Source: Thermoplasmata archaeon
GTDB lineage: Archaea > Thermoplasmatota > E2 > DHVEG-1 > B18-G2
Reading direction: 5' to 3'
Assembly: GCA_021163455.1 (NCBI GenBank)
Contig: JAGGWT010000003.1
Span: forward strand, 1 to 12,735
Length of the DNA: 12,735 bases
Below, one piece after another: positions 7,657 through 12,735 of this stretch. Numbering within the stretch: the first letter of the stretch is position 1; each line of letters starts with the position of its first letter. The position numbers and the translations under genes were made by a program. A model generated the notes under the pieces. The model searched no databases. It was not told the DNA's origin and saw only the letters and a program-made list of their open reading frames with translations.

Positions 7657-8687
7657 AGCTCTACCTCCGCTGATTTGAGCTGCTCAACATTTTCTGCACC
7701 TACCAAAAACATAGCGGATCTTACCTCTTCTGTTATTGCTTCCATCTCCTTCATTGCCTCTTCCAGCCCATTCACGGCAGCCTTCAGCATCGTATATGCA
7801 ATCCCTGCACAATCGGCGCCGAGCGCTATGGCTTTTGCAGCATCAAGTCCATTTCTTATACCACCTGATGCTATGATAGTGATTCCATCATTCACAACTT
7901 CCAGAACCTCCATTAATGATACAGGTGCAGGTATCCCCCAGTCCCAGAAAGTTTTCCCCAATCTTTCGTACAGCCAGCTGTTCATCATCTTTGCCCTGTA
8001 ATACTCTATTGCAGCAAAACTAGTTCCACCATATCCGCCAATATCTATTCCCGCAATATCAAGTTTTGACAGTTTTTTCGCAACGCTTCCAGATATACCT
8101 GCACCCGTCTCTTTTATTATTATAGGTATATTGAATTCCTCTGTCAGAAAATCAATAGCATCGATACAACCCCTTGCGTGGGTTTCCCCTTCTGGTTGGA
8201 TTACTTCCTGTAAAAAGTTTAAACATATGGCAAGCACATCAGCATCAATCATGTCTATTATCTTTTCTATATTCTCGGTCAATACCTTTTCATCCCACTG
8301 TACTATCTGGGGAGCCCCTATGTTTGCTATTTTTAAAGGGACATCGAATTCTTTCACAATAGAATATGTATCCTTAAGATTTTCATTCTCCAGAGCAGAC
8401 CTTTGGGAGCCAACACCCATGCCGATCCTGTACTCCTCCGCGACTCTGGCCAGAATCTCGTTTATTTTTTTTCCTTCCCTGTAACCACCGGTCATTCCGG
8501 AGATAATAATCGGAGCTTGAAGCTCTCTGCCAAAAATATTTGTGGAGAGGTCTATTTCATCCATATTGATTTCCGGAAGCGCATTGTGCACGAGTCGAAC
8601 ATCATCCCAGAAGTTGTAATCAGCCCTCACATTCTCATTCACAGCTATATCAACATGCTCCTTTTTTCTTTTCTCTGTCTGGTTCAT
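7647..8687 (-). CDS. fni: Type 2 isopentenyl-diphosphate delta-isomerase (FMN/NADPH dependent)
   Basis: This flavoenzyme interconverts IPP and DMAPP, supplying the starter for prenyl chain growth. The 346-residue TIM-barrel protein shows RKKEH (7-11), SGMTGG (63-68), GVGSQR (91-96), NIGAPQ (122-127), the catalytic-site segment LNFLQEVIQPEG (156-167, with Q160 and E161 at the expected catalytic and metal positions), KETGAGIS (192-199), DIGGYGGTSFAAIE (215-228) and the FMN phosphate loop ASGGIRNG (273-280). A GTG at 8705 would add six residues and overlap ipk; the ATG at 8687 is preferred because it falls one base after the ipk TAG and has GGGTG just upstream. It lies between ipk and idsA, matching pathway order. 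Confidence 0.95.
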   Translation of the reverse strand: MNQTEKRKKEHVDIAVNENVRADYNFWDDVRLVHNALPEINMDEIDLSTNIFGRELQAPIIISGMTGGYREGKKINEILARVAEEYRIGMGVGSQRSALENENLKDTYSIVKEFDVPLKIANIGAPQIVQWDEKVLTENIEKIIDMIDADVLAICLNFLQEVIQPEGETHARGCIDAIDFLTEEFNIPIIIKETGAGISGSVAKKLSKLDIAGIDIGGYGGTSFAAIEYYRAKMMNSWLYERLGKTFWDWGIPAPVSLMEVLEVVNDGITIIASGGIRNGLDAAKAIALGADCAGIAYTMLKAAVNGLEEAMKEMEAITEEVRSAMFLVGAENVEQLKSAEVELWI

Positions 8688-8688
8688 G

Positions 8689-9459
8689 CTAACACCCGAT
8701 GACACGAGTTCTTTTTACCTTCTTTCCGGTCAGTACCCCGTATACTCTACCTATTTTATTACCGTTTACAACGTATACATCTATTCCATCATTTGCTATC
8801 CTTTTTATAATATCTATTTTTTTCCTCATTCCGCCGGTAACATCAATATAGGAACTCTTCTCCGCAGAAGGAAGATCATCCACTCTCACATCCTTCAGAA
8901 ATTTGGCATTTCTGTACTTCTTGGGGTCTCTATCAAAAATCCCATCTTCATCCATAATAAAAACCACCTTATCGGGCTTGAAATGAAGAGCAAGATGAAG
9001 GACTATATCATCACCCGAACATATGGAAAATCCCCTCTTTGAGTCAAAAACAACATCTCCGAACGATACCGGGGTGAGACCCATTGAGAGGGCTTTATCA
9101 AACTTGCTTAAATCGATGCTTTCAATCCGTCTATCTCTCATCTCGATAAAGCATAGAGGAGAGATTGATACTGATGGTATATGATATTTGAGCAAAACTT
9201 TCATGACCTCACTGTTAAGCAATCTCACGCTGTGATGGGTCAGATGAAATCCCTCCAGCTGACTTCTCTCTTTTAGACCTCTGTGCAGTTGATATCTCTC
9301 TGCTGGAATATGACCAAAGGAGCCGGCGCCGTGGACGATGGAGAATTTTTCACCGGACTTTTTGATTTCCCATATCAATCTGTCGATAATTCTCTTTCTT
9401 ATCTTTCCCTCTGTCCTTTTATCTGTTATAACGCTTCCTCCAAGTTTTATGACAATCAT
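8689..9459 (-). CDS. ipk: Isopentenyl phosphate kinase
   Basis: IPK phosphorylates isopentenyl phosphate to IPP, the last step of the archaeal variant mevalonate pathway. The 256-residue protein belongs to the amino acid kinase fold: VIKLGGSVITDK (3-14), HGAGSFGH (43-50) with the catalytic His at residue 50, GDVVFD and SICSGDD in the middle, DEDGIFDRDP near the nucleotide site and TGGM with the following Lys pair. The His in the glycine-rich loop marks it as IPK rather than another family member. It is the first gene of the operon, with its own promoter about 26 bases upstream of the ATG; AGGA lies just before the start. The presence of IPK implies mevalonate phosphate decarboxylation elsewhere in the genome. 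Confidence 0.95.
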   Translation of the reverse strand: MIVIKLGGSVITDKRTEGKIRKRIIDRLIWEIKKSGEKFSIVHGAGSFGHIPAERYQLHRGLKERSQLEGFHLTHHSVRLLNSEVMKVLLKYHIPSVSISPLCFIEMRDRRIESIDLSKFDKALSMGLTPVSFGDVVFDSKRGFSICSGDDIVLHLALHFKPDKVVFIMDEDGIFDRDPKKYRNAKFLKDVRVDDLPSAEKSSYIDVTGGMRKKIDIIKRIANDGIDVYVVNGNKIGRVYGVLTGKKVKRTRVIGC

Positions 9460-9480
9460 CTTTCCTGAAAAAGATTTAGA

Positions 9481-9490
9481 TTAAAAATAG
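9481..9490 (-). promoter_or_regulatory. TATA box of the ipk-fni-idsA-gltX operon
   Basis: On the minus strand this reads CTATTTTTAA, centred about 26 bases before the ipk ATG at 9459, which would give a leaderless mRNA. A second candidate, TTTATTTAACC just upstream (about 9498-9507), would give a leader of about 20 bases that includes the AGGA before the ATG. I cannot decide between them from sequence. Confidence 0.5.
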
Positions 9491-9503
9491 TTTCTGGTTA
9501 AAT

Positions 9504-9509
9504 AAAAAA
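9504..9509 (-). terminator. T6 terminator downstream of the secreted-protein gene
   Basis: The minus strand has six T's (A's at 9504-9509 on +) fifteen bases after the stop of the 9524-10174 gene and before the ipk promoter. It overlaps the possible upstream TATA element of ipk. Confidence 0.5.
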
Positions 9510-9523
9510 GTAGAGAGTTGGTA

Positions 9524-10174
9524 TCACTCGAAATTCGTTGGATCTGGGAGGTCGAAAGCTGTAACCTTTGATGCAAAGCCCATAAAGAATATGTGGTCCT
9601 TCTCGAGAGGTGAGCCTCTGATCTTTACATAGAGTCCTATGAAATTCTTCATTATTCCTAACTGCCACCCTGTCAGGAGACGTATCTTTGCCTTAACGGG
9701 ATCAATGATAACGGTCTGGCTCTTTATCAGGTAATCTTTTGTTCCAAAGTAGTGCCACATGGTGAAGAACTTGAAGAAACTGACCTTCGGATCCGTTTTG
9801 ATGTTTATCCTCTTACCATAACCATTGCTTATGATGAGAACTCTATCATGGAGAGGCCCTCCACCACTGATGGAACTGAGCAAACCGAGTAACGGGAACC
9901 TCTGCTCGAGTATCTTTGATATGTTTTCGGTGATATTTGTGATGTTCTCGTTCATACTCTGTATGGCATTCACGATCATCTTTATTAAGTCGAAGAGATT
10001 CGTTACATTTTCTCTGGACATCGTAGAAATAGTGGAAATTTCCTTCCCGTTGCTGTAGAGTGTCATCTCTACTGTGTACTCCTTTTCCTCCTCTGTAGCT
10101 CCCGCCACCAGTGCCGCTGGCGTGAGTAGGAACATTAACGATATCGATAGCGCGAGTAACATTTTTCTATTCAT
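9524..10174 (-). CDS. Secreted protein of unknown function with N-glycosylation sites
   Basis: I do not recognise this 216-residue protein. Residues 1-25 are a clear Sec signal peptide (MNRK, a long hydrophobic core, then AALVAGA) followed by an acidic mature N-terminus, TEEEKEY. Four N-x-S/T sequons cluster at residues 56-85 (NVT, NIT, NIT, NIS) beside an amphipathic helix-like region. The rest, about 100-216, looks like a beta-rich globular domain with many aromatic residues (FFKFFTMWHYFG). There is no C-terminal membrane helix. The start is the ATG at 10174, not the GTG at 10183, because AGGTGA (10180-10185) sits five bases before it. It has its own promoter and is divergent from the zinc-ribbon gene. 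No enzymatic motif is visible. Confidence 0.75.
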   Translation of the reverse strand: MNRKMLLALSISLMFLLTPAALVAGATEEEKEYTVEMTLYSNGKEISTISTMSRENVTNLFDLIKMIVNAIQSMNENITNITENISKILEQRFPLLGLLSSISGGGPLHDRVLIISNGYGKRINIKTDPKVSFFKFFTMWHYFGTKDYLIKSQTVIIDPVKAKIRLLTGWQLGIMKNFIGLYVKIRGSPLEKDHIFFMGFASKVTAFDLPDPTNFE

Positions 10175-10207
10175 ACTCGTCACCTATGTTATTAATCGGA
10201 GCCAGCA

Positions 10208-10217
10208 TTTATATAAT
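10208..10217. promoter_or_regulatory. TATA box of the secreted-protein gene, possibly shared with the divergent gene
   Basis: TTTATATAAT is a strong TATA element on either strand. On - it predicts a start near 10186, leaving a leader of about twelve bases with AGGTGA. On + its centre lies 28 bases before a TTG at 10241, which is in frame with the zinc-ribbon gene, so it could drive a leaderless longer form of that gene. Confidence 0.55.
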
Positions 10218-10230
10218 TTTCGTGAAAATT
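10215..10230. repeat. 16-bp palindrome beside the divergent TATA box
   Basis: AATTTTCGTGAAAATT has two 7-base arms, AATTTTC and GAAAATT, around a central GT. It abuts and slightly overlaps the TATA box, in the BRE position for the minus-strand gene and between TATA box and start for +. That is where a repressor dimer would block both. It is AT-rich, so chance occurrence is possible. Confidence 0.4.
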
Positions 10231-10306
10231 ATTACCGAAATTGAAACCCACCAACAGGTTTTTAAGTGAGAAGTTACCATACATTATATTCGGGGCAGAG
10301 AGAAGG

Positions 10307-10684
10307 ATGTTGGAGAAAGATATTGATATACTGAAAAGGATTTTCGCCAAAAACGATCCCCTTAAATGCCCTAAATGCGGAAGTTTTCTGATTGTGATAG
10401 AACTTCCACCATCCTATGGTCCGCACGGAATAATCGTAAACGCTTATCTGGAATGTCCCAAGTGTGGTTTCAAGAAAGGAGTCAATACTTTTACCATTTA
10501 TGGGGCTGTGAGAGATTATACAGAGAATACTATAGAGATAGGGAGCTGGTCAGAAACAGGAGGAAGAGAGATAAATACGTTCCATCACATCCTTAGCGAG
10601 AAACTTCTCAGAGAGTTGAAAGAGAGCCAGGACCTTGTGGAGTTCCTAGTCGTTGATGATACAATCATAGCAGTCATAGGGTGA
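10307..10684 (+). CDS. Zinc-ribbon protein of unknown function
   Basis: This 125-residue protein has two identical CPKCG knuckles at 21-25 and 50-54, separated by a beta-hairpin-like stretch (FLIVIELPPSYGPHGIIVNAYLE), a classic zinc ribbon. A C-terminal region of about 70 residues follows, with an amphipathic helix (ILSEKLLRELKES) and a closing beta strand VDDTIIAVIG. I do not recognise the family. There is no signal peptide, so it is probably cytosolic, binding nucleic acid or protein. The ATG at 10307 is chosen by codon. An in-frame TTG at 10241 would add 22 protein-like residues and would be leaderless from the TATA box at 10208. It ends 13 bases before the 3' end of the oppositely oriented tRNA-Lys. 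Confidence 0.75.
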   Translation: MLEKDIDILKRIFAKNDPLKCPKCGSFLIVIELPPSYGPHGIIVNAYLECPKCGFKKGVNTFTIYGAVRDYTENTIEIGSWSETGGREINTFHHILSEKLLRELKESQDLVEFLVVDDTIIAVIG

Positions 10685-10697
10685 ATTTTTAGAAAAG

Positions 10698-10771
10698 CGG
10701 GCTCGAGGGGATTCGAACCCCTGACCAACAGGTTAAGAGCCTGTCGCTCTACCTGGCTGAGCTACGAGCCC
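10698..10771 (-). tRNA. tRNA-Lys (anticodon CTT)
   Basis: The minus strand folds into a full cloverleaf of 74 bases. The acceptor arm is GGGCTCG paired with CGAGCCC, with G as discriminator. The D-arm stem is GCTC/GAGC. The anticodon arm is ACAGG/CCTGT around CTCTTAA, giving anticodon CTT (reads AAG). The variable loop has five bases, and the T-arm is AGGGG/CCCCT with TTCGAAT. There is no intron and no encoded CCA, as is usual for most archaeal tRNAs. A CTTTTCT tract follows the 3' end as a likely terminator. An AT-rich TATA candidate (CTAAATATCG) lies around 10797-10806, about 30 bases upstream. Confidence 0.97.
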
Positions 10772-10830
10772 TGGTACTACCATAAAAACAAATTTCGATA
10801 TTTAGATATTACTGTTGGTGGTGCTCCAAA

Positions 10831-10911
10831 GTTAATTGTGGATAGGTAAATTTTCCATCTTGATATGTGATATACGACAGCATGACAACTGTAGAATCAT
10901 CCACAATTAAC
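10831..10911. repeat. 13-bp perfect inverted repeat upstream of the surface-protein operon
   Basis: GTTAATTGTGGAT (10831-10843) and its exact reverse complement ATCCACAATTAAC (10899-10911) are separated by 55 bases. The core ATTGTGG recurs directly at 10912-10918 and 10971-10977. The right arm ends about 20 bases upstream of the operon's TATA box. Possible roles are a pair of operator half-sites that loop, or the ends of a tiny decayed element. No target-site duplication is seen at the flanks. Confidence 0.6.
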
Positions 10912-10930
10912 ATTGTGGTCCCATCTGGCG

Positions 10931-10944
10931 AAATATATATATAG
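10931..10944 (+). promoter_or_regulatory. TATA box of the surface-protein operon
   Basis: AAATATATATATAG is centred about 27 bases before the ATG at 10966, the same leaderless spacing as the strong promoter at 3740. This rules out the in-frame ATG at 10951, which is only about 13 bases from the box centre. Confidence 0.65.
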
Positions 10945-10965
10945 TGCCAAATGTATACACATTTC

Positions 10966-12027
10966 ATGCGATTGTGGGGGACATGTTTGTTTGTAGCCGG
11001 TATGCTGATGCTGTTGCCCCTGCAGTCCGCAGTAACCGCATGCGACTGTGATTTTACAGCAACGATATCATTAGATGATAACCTAGCAAGTGAGTTGGCA
11101 AATGAAACTTTCCTGTATACGGAACTCAACCTGAGTGATAGAGAATCCATCAAGAATATACTTGAAAATTCCGAAAAGATACAGTCGATTCTGGAATACT
11201 TTGGCATAAACGAAGATGGTCTGATGTTCAATGATTCTCTGGTAATAATGATCAACGAGACGGACAGATACATAATGATTCCGCTGAATCTGACAACTGG
11301 AAACCAGTGGAATGTAACCGTGAATGTAACAAATGAAGAGACCAACGAAACGACACCCATGACTTTCATTGGTGATTTTGCTGCAGTGAACGCATATATC
11401 TCTGGCGGAGAAGTGATAAACGCAAACTGGCTTGAGATAGAAAAGATTGCGGGAGGTCTTCTGTACACACTATCGAATGGAAACAAAACAATAGATGTTG
11501 CAACCTCTGATGAACTAGGAATTGGAGTAACAAGCGGAGGAGTCACTGTATCTGGAGTCATGTGGGACACTCAGGATGGAAACTCGACAAATGAAAGTGC
11601 AACACCCCCTCCGCAGCCAACCGGGTTCCTCGATTGCATGAAAAATTGTCTTTGGAACCGCACCAGAGAGTTAATCAACATGCTTTCGATTCCCATACCT
11701 ATGCCTATAGGGGGTGCACTCTTCCTAATTGGTCTGGGAATAGCTATAGGGATTATTGTAAAGCATTTTATAGACAAATATCCAAAAGCGGGAAGTTTTG
11801 TGGCAGGTGCTGCGGTAATCTTATCAACAGCCGTACCGACGACTTTCTCATTAGGCTATTGCTGGAAAGAGTGTAACGGATCAGGTCTTTTATCAATCGA
11901 TGCCGACATCTATGTGAGCAATGAAGAAAGTACCATCACGTATCAAACTTATGCAGACAATGTTGAAACCTTCACCGTAACAGTAGACAAAAACGGTGAG
12001 ATAAATGTTGAAACAGGAGAGAGGTGA
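10966..12027 (+). CDS. Exported, N-glycosylation-rich protein with transmembrane hairpin and two CxxxC motifs
   Basis: I recognise no family for this 353-residue protein. Residues 1-25 are a signal peptide; its end, VTAC, fits a lipobox with C26 as the possible lipidated residue. The ectodomain (26-240) is acidic, Asn/Thr-rich and carries most of the protein's 13 N-x-S/T sequons, ending in a short Pro-rich linker (TPPPQP). Two hydrophobic segments, about 245-266 and 277-297, form a hairpin. Each side of it carries a CxxxC motif, C224/C228 and C299/C303, each followed by a sequon (NRT, NGS). A beta-rich tail (305-353) follows. If the tail and ectodomain are both outside, the two Cys pairs lie on the same face and could bridge. 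The ATG at 10966 fits leaderless spacing from the TATA box. It leads the three-gene set. Confidence 0.8.
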   Translation: MRLWGTCLFVAGMLMLLPLQSAVTACDCDFTATISLDDNLASELANETFLYTELNLSDRESIKNILENSEKIQSILEYFGINEDGLMFNDSLVIMINETDRYIMIPLNLTTGNQWNVTVNVTNEETNETTPMTFIGDFAAVNAYISGGEVINANWLEIEKIAGGLLYTLSNGNKTIDVATSDELGIGVTSGGVTVSGVMWDTQDGNSTNESATPPPQPTGFLDCMKNCLWNRTRELINMLSIPIPMPIGGALFLIGLGIAIGIIVKHFIDKYPKAGSFVAGAAVILSTAVPTTFSLGYCWKECNGSGLLSIDADIYVSNEESTITYQTYADNVETFTVTVDKNGEINVETGER

Positions 12028-12033
12028 TAAAAA

Positions 12034-12327
12034 ATGAGGGCAAAATCAATTCTCACATGGGTGAGTGTCATTCTCATCCTAATTCCAACTACTACAAGTT
12101 CGTTAGCCTACAGTAAGGTAATGCACCCCACGCTTGTTGGCAATTTGCTTTCGCCAGAGTATCCACTTGAACAAAGTGACAACGATGAGTGGAGCTGGAT
12201 CTATTTCATAATGGGCTGCATAGTAGGGTTAATCTTTGCTATTATCGCGTTCTTCCTGGGTTATCTATCACACGACTGGTTACAGGAAAATCATCAGGAT
12301 AACGAAACTTTACTCGGCTGGCAGTGA
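12034..12327 (+). CDS. Small membrane protein, second gene of the surface set
   Basis: This 97-residue protein has an N-terminal signal-like helix (about 5-25, ending TSSLAYS), a short loop of about 25 residues, and a second helix (about 55-78, WIYFIMGCIVGLIFAIIAFFLGYL), then a 19-residue hydrophilic tail. If the first helix is cleaved, it is a single-pass protein with its N-terminus outside. The start ATG has GAGGTGA (12021-12027) six bases upstream, and that site includes the stop codon of the preceding gene, so the two are translated from one message. The size and layout suggest an accessory subunit or anchor for the glycoprotein upstream, which is inference. I do not recognise the family. 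Confidence 0.75.
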   Translation: MRAKSILTWVSVILILIPTTTSSLAYSKVMHPTLVGNLLSPEYPLEQSDNDEWSWIYFIMGCIVGLIFAIIAFFLGYLSHDWLQENHQDNETLLGWQ

Positions 12328-12338
12328 TACCGGTATCA
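12325..12338. repeat. 14-bp perfect palindrome at the end of the small membrane gene
   Basis: TGATACCGGTATCA is a perfect palindrome whose first three bases are the TGA stop of the 97-residue gene. It lies about 28 bases before the GTG of the next gene. It has no T-tract after it, so it is not an obvious terminator. It could be a protein-binding site or chance. Confidence 0.5.
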
Positions 12339-12365
12339 AACACAGGGTAACGTGAGGGACGAAAA

Positions 12366-12735
12366 GTGGTACAAAGAACTTCTCCCCTTCTAATTTTATT
12401 TTCGATTTTTCTTTGTATTCTTTTTCCAGGTTATGGTACGGGAAATTGTAGCGATGTATATAGTACGCTGTTTCAAATCGAGGATACGTGGATATCGGAA
12501 AATAATTTGACAGGATGTACTGAGTATGGAGAAGCGATCTCGTATGCTGAGAATTATCCCTTATATGCGTTTGATTTACTCGTGGATTGCTACAGCGAGA
12601 ATGTGAGCAAACGTTTTCTTGAGCTTTCTGATAAGTTTGATGCTCTTGTTGCGGGTTCTATGCTTCTGGATGAGGTAAAATCAGAATACAGCCAGCTCAA
12701 AGAAGAAATGGATTCTCTCCATCCAGAAACCCTAC
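12366..12735 (+). CDS. Exported protein with coiled-coil region, GTG start (3' truncated by window edge)
   Basis: The frame is open from a GTG at 12366-12368 to the window end, 123 residues so far, with an in-frame TAA at 12345-12347 shortly upstream. It starts with a signal peptide (VQRTSP, then LLILFSIFLCILF, then PGYGTG), which strongly supports the frame and start. The mature part has sequons NCS and NLT and Cys residues at 28, 51 and 75. Toward the edge is a helical, probably coiled-coil stretch (MLLDEVKSEYSQLKEEMDSLH). GTGAGGG (12352-12358) lies seven bases before the GTG and serves as ribosome-binding site. The gap from the previous gene is 38 bases, so it is probably the third gene of the operon. 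The family is not recognised. Confidence 0.75.
   Translation, partial: MVQRTSPLLILFSIFLCILFPGYGTGNCSDVYSTLFQIEDTWISENNLTGCTEYGEAISYAENYPLYAFDLLVDCYSENVSKRFLELSDKFDALVAGSMLLDEVKSEYSQLKEEMDSLHPETL

Noticed and set aside
10698..10771. tRNA-Lys as the attachment site of an integrated element
   Set aside because: No duplicate of the tRNA 3' end and no integrase is seen in the window. The surface gene set lies on the 5' side of the tRNA, not the usual side.
10888..10944. Short + frame (ATG at 10882, about 20 codons) within the inverted-repeat region
   Set aside because: It is too short, has no ribosome-binding site and ends inside the TATA box.
10809..11570. Long minus-strand open frame of 253 codons
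   Set aside because: It lies antisense to the 353-residue exported protein, whose signal peptide, membrane helices, TATA spacing and downstream ribosome-binding site are convincing. The minus frame has a low-complexity Ser/Pro/Ile/Val composition and no start signal.

Overview
The window comes from an archaeon, most likely a euryarchaeal lineage near Thermoplasmatota. The evidence is archaeal elongation factor 1-beta beside a COG2888-type zinc-ribbon protein, an archaeal-type GluRS, isopentenyl phosphate kinase with type 2 IPP isomerase and a prenyl synthase, archaeal TATA boxes at fixed distances from start codons, and no encoded CCA on the tRNA. The phylum is an inference from gene style. 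Coding density is high and no gene-free stretch exceeds 300 bases.

Left part (1-4909). The tail of an unrecognised gene (+) faces a membrane-anchored, caspase-fold protein with an Ig-like domain (313-1581, -). Next are two head-to-head paralogues, thiL (-) and purM (+), sharing about 60 bp that probably hold a bidirectional promoter. A translation pair follows on +: a 54-aa zinc-ribbon protein and aEF1-beta. It converges on a membrane-tethered regulator with two winged helices (4229-4909, -).

Middle part (4956-9459, all -). This is a tight operon read in the order ipk, fni (type 2 idi), idsA, gltX, with gaps of one base or short overlaps. It makes IPP from isopentenyl phosphate, interconverts IPP and DMAPP, builds the C20 (GGPP) chain for archaeal lipids, and ends with glutamyl-tRNA synthetase. 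The mevalonate kinase and RNase J genes that I recall in the comparable cluster of methanogens are absent here.

Right part (9524-12735). This is accessory in character: a secreted glycosylation-rich protein (-), a two-CPKCG zinc-ribbon protein (+), tRNA-Lys(CTT) (-), then a three-gene co-directional set (+) of exported or membrane proteins. The first of these has a transmembrane hairpin flanked by two CxxxC motifs and 13 N-glycosylation sequons. The third starts with GTG and runs off the window. A 13-bp perfect inverted repeat lies just upstream of this set's TATA box and a 14-bp perfect palindrome lies between its second and third genes. I recognise no family for these proteins, so this set is the best candidate for an undescribed cell-surface system.
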